64,000 bases of DNA from Veillonella sp. T11011-6 (GTDB taxonomy: Bacteria > Bacillota > Negativicutes > Veillonellales > Veillonellaceae): assembly GCF_002959755.1 (NCBI RefSeq), contig NZ_PPCW01000001.1, positions 62,001 to 126,000 on the forward strand. Reading direction: 5' to 3'. The notes under the pieces were generated by a model, which saw only the letters and a list, made by a program, of their open reading frames with translations, made no database searches and was not told where the DNA came from. A program made the translations under genes and the position numbers. Positions 53,646-63,611 of the stretch are shown here, piece after piece (position 1 is the first letter of the stretch; each line of letters starts with the position of its first letter).

Positions 53646-54587
53646 ATGAAAACGGCATTTGTTTTTCCCGGTCAAGGTTCCCAAAAAGTAGGCATGTTAC
53701 AAGATTTGTACAATGCATATCCTATTGTGAAACAACGTTTTGAAGAAGCTGATGAAGCACTTGGTTACTCTATTACCAAATTGTGCTTTGAAGGTCCTGA
53801 TACTGAACTTGTTAAAACAGCTAATACACAACCAGCTATTTTAACTGCATCTGTAGCTTGCTATGAAGTCCTTAAAGAGCAAGGCTTTACACCTGATATC
53901 GTAGGTGGTCATAGTCTTGGTGAATACAGCGCTCTTGTAGCAGCAGGTGTATTGAACTTTAAAGATGCTGTGTATGTTGTTCATAAACGCGGTGAATATA
54001 TGCAAGAAGCTGTGCCATTGGGCAAAGGTGCTATGGCCGCAATTCTAGCTTTACCTCGTGAACAAGTTGTAGAAATTTGTAAAGAGGTTAACGATTCTGT
54101 TGGTTCTGTACAAGCAGTTAACTTCAACTGCCCAGGTCAAATCGTTATTGCTGGTGAAACAGCAGCGGTAGAAACTGCAGCAGAAAAGATGAAAGAAGCT
54201 GGTGCAAAACGTGCTGTTATGCTTCCTGTAAGTGCTCCATTCCACAGCCGTTTGATGGAACCTGCGGCTCTTCGTTTAAAAGAAGAGTTGGATAAAATCC
54301 AAGTGAGCGATGCTCAAATTCCTGTAGTAGCAAATGTTACAGGTAAAATTTTGACTAATGCAAACGAAATTAAAGAGTCCTTAGTTACACAAGCTGCTAA
54401 CCCTGTATTGTGGGAAGACTGCGTAGCTGAAATGGTTAACTTTGGTGTAACTCGATTCGTTGAAGTAGGTCCTGGTAAAGTACTTACTGGCTTTACTAAA
54501 AAGATCAATAAAGATATGGAATTAGCCAATGTTGAAGACATTGCATCCTTAGAGAAAACGCTTGAATTTTTGAAAGGGGTTCGATAA
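53646..54587 (+). CDS. fabD: Malonyl-CoA:ACP transacylase
   Basis: Loads malonyl groups onto ACP. FVFPGQGSQKVGM opens the protein, the nucleophile serine is in GGHSLGEYSA near 90, and the catalytic histidine is in SAPFHSRLM near 200. The ATG at 53646 has AAGGAGG upstream; an open frame from 53625 overlaps the fabK end and lacks a ribosome-binding site. 313 residues. Confidence 0.95.
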   Translation: MKTAFVFPGQGSQKVGMLQDLYNAYPIVKQRFEEADEALGYSITKLCFEGPDTELVKTANTQPAILTASVACYEVLKEQGFTPDIVGGHSLGEYSALVAAGVLNFKDAVYVVHKRGEYMQEAVPLGKGAMAAILALPREQVVEICKEVNDSVGSVQAVNFNCPGQIVIAGETAAVETAAEKMKEAGAKRAVMLPVSAPFHSRLMEPAALRLKEELDKIQVSDAQIPVVANVTGKILTNANEIKESLVTQAANPVLWEDCVAEMVNFGVTRFVEVGPGKVLTGFTKKINKDMELANVEDIASLEKTLEFLKGVR

Positions 54588-54588
54588 A

Positions 54589-55332
54589 ATGCATTTAGAG
54601 GGTAAAGTAGCCATTGTAACTGGCGCATCCCGTGGCATTGGTCGCGCTGTAGCTATCAATTTGGCAAAATCTGGTGCTGATGTGGTAGTTAACTATAGCG
54701 GTAGCGAAGGTGCAGCTCAAGAAACTGTTGAAGCTGTACAAGCTTTAGGCCGTAAAGCCATTAAAATTAAAGCCAATGTAGCTAATGCTGATGAAGTTGC
54801 AGCTATGGTGGAAGAAGCTCACAAAGAGTTTGGTCACATTGATATTCTCGTAAATAATGCGGGTATTACGCGTGACGGTTTGTTGATGCGTATGAAAGAC
54901 GAAGATTTTGATGCTGTTATAGATATCAACCTTAAAGGTGTATATTTAGTAACTAAAGCAGTATCTAAAATCATGATGAAACAACGTTCTGGTCATATTA
55001 TTAACATGACATCTGTTGTAGGCGTTATGGGTAATGCCGGTCAAACTAACTACGCAGCTTCTAAAGCTGGCGTAATTGGATTCACTAAATCCTGCGCTAA
55101 AGAATTAGCGAGCCGTGGCATTACTGTTAATGCTATTGCACCAGGATTTATCAATACTGATATGACTGACGTATTGCCAGAAAAAGTTAAAGAAGCTATG
55201 GTTGCTGAAATTCCATTGGGCCGTATGGCTGATGCTGAAGAAGTAGCAACAGTAGCAACATTCCTTGCTAGCGATTTTGCTAACTATATTACAGGCCAAG
55301 TCATCAATGTAGATGGCGGTATGGTGATGTAG
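54589..55332 (+). CDS. fabG: 3-oxoacyl-ACP reductase
   Basis: NADPH-dependent reduction of 3-oxoacyl-ACP. TGASRGIGRAVA is the cofactor motif; NNAG near 88, Ser in MTSVVG near 139 and YAASKAG near 152 form the catalytic centre. The end, NVDGGMVM, is typical of FabG. 247 residues. It begins one base after fabD. The distance to acpP is 51 bases. Confidence 0.96.
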   Translation: MHLEGKVAIVTGASRGIGRAVAINLAKSGADVVVNYSGSEGAAQETVEAVQALGRKAIKIKANVANADEVAAMVEEAHKEFGHIDILVNNAGITRDGLLMRMKDEDFDAVIDINLKGVYLVTKAVSKIMMKQRSGHIINMTSVVGVMGNAGQTNYAASKAGVIGFTKSCAKELASRGITVNAIAPGFINTDMTDVLPEKVKEAMVAEIPLGRMADAEEVATVATFLASDFANYITGQVINVDGGMVM

Positions 55333-55383
55333 TTTCAAAATTAGACTATATATAAATACACTTTGAAAGGAGGTGAACCACCA

Positions 55384-55614
55384 ATGAACACTTTCGATAA
55401 AGTAAAAGCAATCGTTGTGGAACAATTAGGCGTTGATGAAGCTGAAGTTACCATTGATTCTACATTCATCGACGACTTAGGCGCTGACTCCTTAGATATC
55501 GTTGAATTGATCATGGCATTCGAAGAAGAATTCAATGTTGAAATCCCTGACGATGTTGCAGAAAAAATCAAAACCGTTAAGGATACAGTAGAATATATTG
55601 ATTCTGCTAAATAA
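55384..55614 (+). CDS. acpP: Acyl carrier protein
   Basis: A 76-residue carrier holding growing chains on phosphopantetheine. The attachment serine is in [11 protein letters not shown] near residue 37. It is acidic, as expected. An ideal AAAGGAGGTGA ribosome-binding site (55365-55375) sets the start at ATG 55384, which suits its high expression. A GC-rich hairpin follows. Confidence 0.97.
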   Translation: MNTFDKVKAIVVEQLGVDEAEVTIDSTFIDDLGADSLDIVELIMAFEEEFNVEIPDDVAEKIKTVKDTVEYIDSAK

Positions 55615-55641
55615 GCTGTAAAGCTGACAATTCAGCCGCAC

Positions 55642-55661
55642 GGGAGGCCGAGTGGCCTCCC
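55642..55661 (+). other. GC-rich hairpin after acpP
   Basis: GGGAGGCC and GGCCTCCC pair around GAGT. There is no T run directly after, so it may stabilise the acpP 3' end or partly terminate. Confidence 0.65.
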
Positions 55662-55691
55662 AACCGGTTTTATTTACAGGAGGATTTGATA

Positions 55692-56648
55692 GTGAAGCTC
55701 CCTGAACTTCGCATTGGGAATCTAGTGGCCAAAGTACCTATCATTCAAGGTGGTATGGCGATTAGATTGTCTACAGCTCGCTTGGCAGCAGCCGTTGCAA
55801 ATGAAGGTGGTATCGGCCTTATTGCAGCATCCGGTTTGCCATTTGATGAATTACGATACGAAATACAATTAGCTAGAAAATTATCACCTACGGGTATTAT
55901 TGGTATAAATGCGATGGTAGCAGCCACACAATTTGCTGGCTTAGTAAAAACTGCCATCGAAGAGGGCATTGATCTTGTAGTAGCAGGTGCTGGTTTTTCA
56001 AGAGATATGTTCGCAATGGGCAAAGAGTCTGGTACTCCAATTGTACCAATTGTTTCGTCCGCAAAATTAGCTCGCATTTCTGAAGGTCTAGGTGCAGCAG
56101 CAGTCATCGTAGAAGGTTGCGAGGCTGGTGGTCACTTGGGTACGGATCGTTCCGCTCGAGAAATCGTTCCAGAAGTTGTAGCTGCTGTTAAAAACATTCC
56201 AGTAATTGGTGCTGGTGGTGTTCTTGATGGTCGTGACATCGTAGAAATGTTGAAATTAGGTGCTAGTGGCGTTCAAATGGGTAGTCGTTTTGCGGCTTCT
56301 GATGAATGTAATGCATCTGACGAATTGAAAAAAATGTATGTACGGGCTACTAATCCTGAGGATATTGTATTAATTCAAAGTCCTGTAGGTTTGCCTGGAC
56401 AAGCAATAAAAAATAAATTTGCTGAATCTGTATTAGACGGTACTGTAGCACCTCCAACGGTGTGTGATAACTGTTTGAAACATTGTTCCCATAAATTCTG
56501 TATCATCCGTGCTCTATCTCGTGCACAACAAGGTGATGTGGAAACAGGTTTGGTGTTCTCTGGCAATAATATGAGAAAAGTCGACAAGATTATGCCAGTT
56601 AAAGATATCTTTGCTCAACTCAAACAGCAAGTAGCAGAGATTGATTAA
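55692..56648 (+). CDS. FabK/nitronate monooxygenase-like flavoprotein with Cys cluster
   Basis: A TIM-barrel FMN protein of 318 residues related to FabK but with a different end. PIIQGGMAIRLSTARLAAAV opens the domain, VIVEGCEAGGHLG near 138 and KLGASGVQMGSRF near 194 match the family. Near residue 259, CDNCLKHCSHKFC places four cysteines in 13 residues, which suggests metal or Fe-S binding. I choose GTG at 55692 (AGGAGG at 55678-55683); an earlier TTG at 55686 is less well spaced. Its location in the fab operon points to a redox role in lipid metabolism, not proven. Confidence 0.85.
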   Translation: MKLPELRIGNLVAKVPIIQGGMAIRLSTARLAAAVANEGGIGLIAASGLPFDELRYEIQLARKLSPTGIIGINAMVAATQFAGLVKTAIEEGIDLVVAGAGFSRDMFAMGKESGTPIVPIVSSAKLARISEGLGAAAVIVEGCEAGGHLGTDRSAREIVPEVVAAVKNIPVIGAGGVLDGRDIVEMLKLGASGVQMGSRFAASDECNASDELKKMYVRATNPEDIVLIQSPVGLPGQAIKNKFAESVLDGTVAPPTVCDNCLKHCSHKFCIIRALSRAQQGDVETGLVFSGNNMRKVDKIMPVKDIFAQLKQQVAEID

Positions 56649-56684
56649 TTTAAAAGGGCTGTATAGCTATAAGAGGTGGAATAA

Positions 56685-57929
56685 TTGGAAAAACGTGTAG
56701 TAATTACTGGCTTAGGGGCAGTGACTCCTGTAGGTATCGGTAAAGAGAACTTCTACAATGCGTTATTGGCAGGTCAATCTGGTATTGGGCCAATTACACG
56801 CTTTGATGCATCTGAGTATGCAACACGCATTGCTGGTGAAGTAAAAGATTTTGATGTTACAAACTATGGTGTCGATAAAAAAGAAGCTCGTCGTATGGAC
56901 CGTTCTGTTGAATTGGCTATCGGTGCTGCTGTTCTTGCTTGTGAAGATGCTGATCTTGATTTAGATAAAGAAGATTTAGATCGTTGTGGTACTGTAGTTG
57001 GTACTGGTATTGGTGGTATCGACTCTATCCATGAAGTATATGAAACATTATTCGAAAAAGGTCCTGGCCGTGTAAGCCCATTTGCAGTTCCTATGATGAT
57101 TGCAAATATGACATCTGCACGTGTATCCATCCGTCTTGGCCTTAAAGGTCCTGTTATTACAGACGTAACAGCTTGTACTTCTGGTACAAATGCTATTGGC
57201 GATGCGTTCCGTATCATCCAACGTGGTGATGCTGATATCATGTTCGCTGGTGGTACTGAAGCAGCTGTATCTCCAGCAGCTGTAGCTGGTTTCGCAGCTA
57301 TGAAAGCTATGTCTACACGCAATGACGAACCAACAAAAGCATCTCGTCCATTTGACCGCGATCGCGATGGTTTCGTAATGGGTGAAGGTTCTGGTATCGT
57401 TGTTCTTGAAGAATTAGAACACGCAAAAGCTCGTGGTGCTCATATCTACGCTGAAGTTGTAGGTTATGGTACTAATGGCGATGCTTACCATATTACTGCA
57501 CCAGCTCCAGGTGGTGTACAAGCTCGTAAATGTATGGAATTGGCAATTAAAGATGCAGGTATCGATCCTAAAGACGTTAACTACATCAATGCTCATGGTA
57601 CATCTACTGGCCTTAATGACAAAAATGAAACATTGGCTATTAAAGAATTGTTCGGCGATCATGCTAAAAACATCGCTGTTAACTCTACAAAATCCATGAC
57701 AGGTCACTTGTTAGGTGCTGCTGGTGCTATCGAAACTATCGTTATGGCGATGGCTATCGAAACTGGTAAAGTTCATCCTACAATCAACTGTGACAATCCT
57801 GATGAAGGTTTGGATCTAGACTATGTTCGTGAAGGCGCACGTGACCTTCAAGTTAAATGTGCTCTTTCCAACTCTTTCGGTTTTGGTGGTCATAACGGTA
57901 CACTTTGCGTACGCCGTTATGAAGACTAA
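56685..57929 (+). CDS. fabF: 3-oxoacyl-ACP synthase II
   Basis: Elongating condensing enzyme. [13 protein letters not shown] opens it, the active Cys is in [16 protein letters not shown] near residue 164, and the histidines are in [11 protein letters not shown] near 305 and [13 protein letters not shown] near 340. 414 residues. The start is TTG at 56685 with AAGAGGTGGA upstream. The stop overlaps the rnc start (TAATG). Confidence 0.95.
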   Translation: MEKRVVITGLGAVTPVGIGKENFYNALLAGQSGIGPITRFDASEYATRIAGEVKDFDVTNYGVDKKEARRMDRSVELAIGAAVLACEDADLDLDKEDLDRCGTVVGTGIGGIDSIHEVYETLFEKGPGRVSPFAVPMMIANMTSARVSIRLGLKGPVITDVTACTSGTNAIGDAFRIIQRGDADIMFAGGTEAAVSPAAVAGFAAMKAMSTRNDEPTKASRPFDRDRDGFVMGEGSGIVVLEELEHAKARGAHIYAEVVGYGTNGDAYHITAPAPGGVQARKCMELAIKDAGIDPKDVNYINAHGTSTGLNDKNETLAIKELFGDHAKNIAVNSTKSMTGHLLGAAGAIETIVMAMAIETGKVHPTINCDNPDEGLDLDYVREGARDLQVKCALSNSFGFGGHNGTLCVRRYED

Positions 57930-58666
57930 TGGTAGCTGTTGAAGCGCATAAGAGTAAGATGACACAAGCTCGTGAAGAATCTCTTCATGGGCTTGTTGCT
58001 CGTTTAGACATACCTGTGTCAGATATATCCATTTTAGATTGTGCTTTTACACATACATCTTATGCGAATGAACATAAATCAAAGCATATTAATCACAATC
58101 AGCGATTAGAGTTTTTAGGCGATGCCGTTTTAGATCTTATTATTGGGGAATACCTATTTAAGACCTATCCAGACATGGCCGAAGGTAATTTGACGAAAAT
58201 TAAGGCCGCTACAGTGTGTGAGGATTCTTTAGCATCTGTAAGTCGTTCTTTGCAGCTAGGGCAATATTTATTGCTCGGTCATGGCGAACGAGCTTCTGGT
58301 GGTAATGATCGTAATTCTATTTTAGCGGATACCTTTGAGTCTCTCATCGGCGCTATCTATATTTCTACAGATTATCAAACGGCGATGAACTTCGTTTTAA
58401 AGCATCTTATTACGTATATCAAGCAAGCCTTAGAAGGTAAGCGTGGCAAAGATTATAAAACTTTGTTACAAGAATATGTACAACGGGATGGTGATAAACA
58501 TATTGTCTATCGCTTACTCAGCGAAAGTGGCCCTGACCATGCAAAAACCTTCCATATGGTTGTAGAAATCGATGGTGTTACTTATGAGGCCGGCTCTGGT
58601 AAAAGTAAAAAAATTGCAGAACAACATGCGGCTCAATTAACCCTAGAACAGTTAATGGCCAAATAG
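57929..58666 (+). CDS. rnc: Ribonuclease III
   Basis: Cleaves double-stranded RNA in rRNA maturation and mRNA turnover. [19 protein letters not shown] near residue 55 is the catalytic signature. [11 protein letters not shown] near 135 gives the second acidic set. A dsRNA-binding domain ([20 protein letters not shown] onward) occupies about 170-243. 245 residues. Overlap with fabF shows coupling. It is the end of the fab transcription unit. Confidence 0.95.
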   Translation: MVAVEAHKSKMTQAREESLHGLVARLDIPVSDISILDCAFTHTSYANEHKSKHINHNQRLEFLGDAVLDLIIGEYLFKTYPDMAEGNLTKIKAATVCEDSLASVSRSLQLGQYLLLGHGERASGGNDRNSILADTFESLIGAIYISTDYQTAMNFVLKHLITYIKQALEGKRGKDYKTLLQEYVQRDGDKHIVYRLLSESGPDHAKTFHMVVEIDGVTYEAGSGKSKKIAEQHAAQLTLEQLMAK

Positions 58667-58690
58667 AAAAGCGCCTAATGGCGCTTTTTT
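58667..58690 (+). terminator. Terminator after rnc
   Basis: AAAAGCGCC and GGCGCTTTTTT pair around TAAT. The stretch up to 58859 is AT-rich and holds no gene. Confidence 0.9.
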
Positions 58691-58859
58691 CTGTATAATG
58701 GTATATAGAATAATAAATATATTTATTTAACAATTTTCATATATAAAATCTTATATCTTAATATATTAATTACATATCACAATAATTAAATACGTGGATT
58801 TAATGTATTAATATATAAGATTTTTAACTAATTTAAATTTATAAGAAGGGAGGGTGACT

Positions 58860-60011
58860 ATGAAACCATTTGGTATGATACCATTTTTTATTCCTCATGT
58901 AGGGTGTCCATATGTATGTACATTTTGTAACCAGTCTCGTATTACAGGCCAATCTGGTATTAGTCACCTAACACCGGATTATATTAAAGATACGATTGCA
59001 GATTATGTAGGTAGTAAACGGAACGACAAGTATTGGGAGGTCGCCTTTTATGGTGGATCATTTACAGCTATCCATACAGAGTTACAACATCAATTACTAG
59101 CTCCAGCTTCTGAGATGCTTAAGAGCGGCATAATTGATGGTATACGCTGCTCTACACGGCCTGATGCTGTTGGGGATGAGGCTATCTCATTGTTACTATC
59201 CTATGGCGTAAAAACAGTAGAGCTTGGCGTACAATCTATGAATGATGGTATTTTAGTCGATGCTAAACGCGGTCACACAGCTCAAGAGGTAGTAGATGCT
59301 GTTGCGCGATTAAAGCAACGTGGAATGACTGTAGGTGTTCAGCTTTTACCAGGATTAAAAGGTGAAACTTGGGAAACAATTCTAGAAACCGCTATTGCAG
59401 TAGTTAAACTAGAACCAGATTTTGTACGAATCTATCCTGTTCTTGTTATAGAAAATACGGAACTAGCAGATCAATATAGATCTGGTGAATATAAGCCGTT
59501 AAGTACTGAGCAAGCTATTACATATTGTGCATTCTTAAAAGAATGGTTTGAACAACATAACATTGAGGTTATACGCACTGGATTACAAAGTAGTGAAGAG
59601 CTCGACTCGGGTAATAGTTTGGTAGCTGGCCCTTATGAGCCAGCCATGGGTGAGCTTGTAATAAATGAACAGTATAAACAGCGTATTGAGAGATGTTTTG
59701 ATGAACACTTTTCTGAGAGCTTTTCTGAGAGCTCTTTCGGAGACCAATATACTTATAATTTTTCAACATTAAGTAATCACTATAGTTATAAGGTTGAATG
59801 TAGAACTCATGTAAATAATATAGATAGATTAATGCAAAATAGGATAGTCATTTCGTATCCTAGAAACCTTACATCTAAGGTGCGAGGCCTTAAAAATCGA
59901 AATATTTTATACTTCCAAGAAAAATATCCTCAATTTAGCATAGATTGGTGTGAAGATAGTACGAGAAATACTGTTCGTTGCTGTATTGATGGCCTACAAT
60001 ATGTGTTATAA
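58860..60011 (+). CDS. Radical SAM protein (Elp3/YhcC-like)
   Basis: 383 residues. The iron-sulphur motif CPYVCTFC (C-x3-C-x2-C) is near residue 16, followed by FYGGSFTAI near 62 and GVQSMNDGILVDAKRGH near 123. This belongs to a subgroup of radical SAM proteins commonly found between rnc and smc in Firmicutes; the reaction is not established. AAGGGAGGG sets the start at ATG 58860 (a GTG at 58854 is too close). A short repeat FSES occurs twice at 283-290. The gene ends 45 bases before smc. Confidence 0.85.
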   Translation: MKPFGMIPFFIPHVGCPYVCTFCNQSRITGQSGISHLTPDYIKDTIADYVGSKRNDKYWEVAFYGGSFTAIHTELQHQLLAPASEMLKSGIIDGIRCSTRPDAVGDEAISLLLSYGVKTVELGVQSMNDGILVDAKRGHTAQEVVDAVARLKQRGMTVGVQLLPGLKGETWETILETAIAVVKLEPDFVRIYPVLVIENTELADQYRSGEYKPLSTEQAITYCAFLKEWFEQHNIEVIRTGLQSSEELDSGNSLVAGPYEPAMGELVINEQYKQRIERCFDEHFSESFSESSFGDQYTYNFSTLSNHYSYKVECRTHVNNIDRLMQNRIVISYPRNLTSKVRGLKNRNILYFQEKYPQFSIDWCEDSTRNTVRCCIDGLQYVL

Positions 60012-60056
60012 TAAAAGATATGATTATTCGGGGTTGTTAGTAGAAAGGAGGCAGTC

Positions 60057-63000
60057 ATGCAATTACTTCGGTTAGAATTAAAAGGCTTTAAATCGTTTGC
60101 AGATAAGACGGTTGTAAAATTCTCACCAGGAATGACTGCCGTTATTGGGCCTAACGGAAGTGGTAAAAGTAATATTACGGATGCTATGAGATGGGTTTTA
60201 GGGGAATCCAATGTCCGTAACTTACGTGGTCAAAAAGCAGAGGACATTATTTTCTCTGGTACGGAAAAACGTAAACCAATGAGTTCAGCTGAGGTTACAC
60301 TTGTATTTGACAATAGTGACCATCAATTAGATGTAGATATGGCTGAGGTTGCTATTACACGCCGTATTTATCGTACTGGTGAAAGTGAGTTCCTTATCAA
60401 TAAACGCTCTTGTCGCTTAAAGGACATTCATCTTTTACTAGCTGACACAGGTCTTGGTAAAGACTCGATGGCCATTATCGGTCAGAACCGAATTGATGCC
60501 ATCTTGAATTCTAAGCCTGAAGAACGGAGATTGATCTTTGAAGATGTAGCAGGTATTTCTCGTTTTAAAATTAATAAAGAAGATGCATTGCGTCGTATTG
60601 CTAGCACAGACCGTAACATGGAACGCGTACGCGATGTTATGGCTACAATTGAAGAACAGCTTGGACCCTTATCTGAAAAGGCTGAAAAGACTAAGAAATA
60701 TATGACCTTAAGTCGTACAAAGCGCGACTATGATGGGGCATTAGGCTTTCATAATTACAAGACATCAGATCGGCTCTTAACGCGTTTTGAAAACGATAAT
60801 ATTGCCTTTAAGGATGAAGAAATTGAGCTTCAAACGGAATTGTCCAAATTAGAGGCTCGTCGTCATACATTGCAATCATCCTCCACTAAAGAGCAAGAAC
60901 AGCTTAAATTGTGGGAAGCTCAGTATACGGAAAAGCAACGTGATGAAGAGCGTTTAGCAGGTCATTTACGTCTGTTAGAAGAACAGTTAAAGACTGCTCA
61001 ACGTGAGCTAGATGAAACATCTATGCGCATTAGCGAGCTCGAGGCTACTCAAAAGGGTGAAGAGCAGCAATTACGCATTTTAAATCAATTGATTCAAGAT
61101 GAAAGTGCTCAACTGGTAGAGAAAAAATCTAAGCTAGAAGAGCTAGAAGCTAATTATAAAAAAGCTGTTGAAGATGTCGGTGCAGAACAAGCTAAGTTCC
61201 AATCCTTACAATCCAATCGAGAAGCATTTGAGCAACATCAATTAGAAATTGTGAGTGCTATTGAAACAGCAAAGGCTAGTATTCGTAGCTTAGAAGCTCG
61301 TAAGGTTGAATCTGCAAAGCAATGTGAAGTTTTAAAGGCTGAAATAGCGCAAGTAGATAGTGAACTACAAGCAGCACGTGCTGACTATGAAGAATTAGGT
61401 CAAAAATTTAATGCTATTTCTGCACAACGCCAAGCTCTCGTTGATGGTGGCAAAGAAGCAGTTATACAAGCTCGTGAGGAACGCAAAGAGTTACAAAAAC
61501 TTCGTACTCAAGAACAACGTGCAAAAGGTCGTTTAGAGCTCTTAGCGCAATGGGAAGAACAGCATGAAGGTTACTTAGAAGGAACTAAGAATATTCTTAA
61601 TGGTAAGGGCGCTTGGCGCGAACAGATTACGGGCGCCGTTGGTGATCTCTTTACAGTTGAGGACAAATATACGACAGCTATTGAAACGGCATTAGGCGGT
61701 AGTGTTAACCATGTTGTGACCACTACAGCTCGTGCTGCTGCAGAAGGTGTTAAGTATTTGAAATCTATCCAAGGTGGTCGCGTAACCTTCTTACCGATGG
61801 ATTCTGTAAAAGGGAAACCCTATGATACGCCTGCTTTACATGAAAGTTGTGTCATAGGCACGGCTGTTGATTGTATTTCCTTTGATAATACATACGCTCA
61901 TATTTTCCAATATCTATTAGGTCGTACGTTAGTAGTATCCTCTATGGATGATGCTATTGGATTACAGAAGAAATATAACCAACAATTGCGCATCGTTACC
62001 CTTACAGGGGAACAATTCCAACCCGGTGGTTCTTTAACGGGTGGTGCTACAAAGCGTAAGCGTGCCTCCGTATTGAGCCGTAAGGAAGAGGCTGCTAGTC
62101 TTGAACAAGAGCTTGTACAAATTGAAGAACAAATCCGCTCTTTAACAGCTAGCTTAGAAACTTTAGAAAAACGGGTTGAAGAGGCTGAAAAAGAACGAGC
62201 TACCCTTGATGAAAACTACCAACATACTAATTTACTCTATGTGGCTAGTGAAACAAAGGTACAAAATATACAAAATCAAATGGACCGTAAGAAACGTGTT
62301 CTTTCTGAAGAAGAGCAACGTTTAGTTCAAATTGATATTGATTTAGCCACTACAACAGCTAACTTAAAAGACCAAGAAACAGCATTGGCTTCCTTACAAG
62401 AAAATCATGGTGTAGAGGGCAATCAAGGGGCCTTGATGGAGCGTTTAACTGTATTGCAAAAGATACAGCAAGAGGCGTATGAAGCTTTCACTGAAGCTCG
62501 CCTTACTTGTGATACATTACGACAAACCATTAAGGAACGTGAAACTCAACGGGAACAACGCAATCAATCTATTGCTAGCATTGTAGATCGTCTAACGCCG
62601 TTGCGTAATTTGCTAATCAGCACTACACAGCGCTGTGAAGAGGAATTACCGAAGGCTAAAGCATTAGCAGAACAGGAGTTAGCTGCGGCTACAGCAGAGG
62701 TTGAACGTTTACGTACTCTTCGTGACGAAGCTTATGATAAGACATCTACAGGTCGTGAGGAATTAGAAGCTATCCTCAGTGAGCAAGACCGTTTGAACCA
62801 ACGCTATAAAGTGGTGCAAGGGCGACTCATTGATATGGAAGGTAAAATTACCCGTCATCGCATGGATTGCGAACGCTTTGTAGAGGAGTTACAAGAGTTG
62901 GGCTTCACATTGGAAGATGCACAAGCCCTTCGCATTGAAGGATCCGTTAGTGATTGGAAGGATGAACAAGCACGTTTGATGGCTGAAATTGCTGAGCTTG

Positions 63001-63611
63001 GTCCAGTCAATCCAAACGCCGTTGAGGAATATGAAGAAACCAAAGAACGCTATGATTTCTTAACTACACAATTGGCGGATTTAGATACGGCGAAGGAGCA
63101 ATTGCAAGCGGTTATTGCTGAAATGGATAAGGCTATGAGTACACAGCTATACGATGTATTAGATGTGGTAGGACGCAGATTCCAAGAGGTATTTAGCCAA
63201 CTGTTTGGCGGTGGTACGGCCCAAATCGTATTGACTGATCCAGATAATATTTTAACTGGTGGTGTCGACTTCTATATTCAGCCACCAGGGAAGAAACGTC
63301 AACAATTGACCTTATTGTCCGGTGGTGAACGGGCCTTAACAGTTATTGCTTTATTATTCTCGTTCCTCGACTATCGTCCAGCTCCATTCTGTGTGCTTGA
63401 CGAAGTTGACGCAGCCCTTGATGAAGCCAATGTAGAAAGATTTAGTTCTTACTTAAATCGAGTAAATAAAGAAACACAATTTATCGTAGTATCACACCGT
63501 AAAAAAACGATGGAAGCTGCCGAAGTATTACAAGGGGTAACCATGGTTGAACGAGGTGTGTCGCGATTATTAACAGTAGCATTTGAAGATGTGAAGGAGG
63601 ATCTTGCATAA
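60057..63611 (+). CDS. smc: Chromosome partition protein SMC
   Basis: An ATPase that compacts and segregates the chromosome. Walker A GPNGSGKSNI is near residue 32, followed by two long coiled coils (about 170-490 and 660-1010) around a hinge domain near 510-640. The C-terminal head has LSGGERALTVIALLF near 1090 and Walker B CVLDEVDAALDEANV near 1112. 1,184 residues is typical. GAAAGGAGG precedes the ATG. The stop overlaps ftsY (TAATG). Confidence 0.97.
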   Translation: MQLLRLELKGFKSFADKTVVKFSPGMTAVIGPNGSGKSNITDAMRWVLGESNVRNLRGQKAEDIIFSGTEKRKPMSSAEVTLVFDNSDHQLDVDMAEVAITRRIYRTGESEFLINKRSCRLKDIHLLLADTGLGKDSMAIIGQNRIDAILNSKPEERRLIFEDVAGISRFKINKEDALRRIASTDRNMERVRDVMATIEEQLGPLSEKAEKTKKYMTLSRTKRDYDGALGFHNYKTSDRLLTRFENDNIAFKDEEIELQTELSKLEARRHTLQSSSTKEQEQLKLWEAQYTEKQRDEERLAGHLRLLEEQLKTAQRELDETSMRISELEATQKGEEQQLRILNQLIQDESAQLVEKKSKLEELEANYKKAVEDVGAEQAKFQSLQSNREAFEQHQLEIVSAIETAKASIRSLEARKVESAKQCEVLKAEIAQVDSELQAARADYEELGQKFNAISAQRQALVDGGKEAVIQAREERKELQKLRTQEQRAKGRLELLAQWEEQHEGYLEGTKNILNGKGAWREQITGAVGDLFTVEDKYTTAIETALGGSVNHVVTTTARAAAEGVKYLKSIQGGRVTFLPMDSVKGKPYDTPALHESCVIGTAVDCISFDNTYAHIFQYLLGRTLVVSSMDDAIGLQKKYNQQLRIVTLTGEQFQPGGSLTGGATKRKRASVLSRKEEAASLEQELVQIEEQIRSLTASLETLEKRVEEAEKERATLDENYQHTNLLYVASETKVQNIQNQMDRKKRVLSEEEQRLVQIDIDLATTTANLKDQETALASLQENHGVEGNQGALMERLTVLQKIQQEAYEAFTEARLTCDTLRQTIKERETQREQRNQSIASIVDRLTPLRNLLISTTQRCEEELPKAKALAEQELAAATAEVERLRTLRDEAYDKTSTGREELEAILSEQDRLNQRYKVVQGRLIDMEGKITRHRMDCERFVEELQELGFTLEDAQALRIEGSVSDWKDEQARLMAEIAELGPVNPNAVEEYEETKERYDFLTTQLADLDTAKEQLQAVIAEMDKAMSTQLYDVLDVVGRRFQEVFSQLFGGGTAQIVLTDPDNILTGGVDFYIQPPGKKRQQLTLLSGGERALTVIALLFSFLDYRPAPFCVLDEVDAALDEANVERFSSYLNRVNKETQFIVVSHRKKTMEAAEVLQGVTMVERGVSRLLTVAFEDVKEDLA

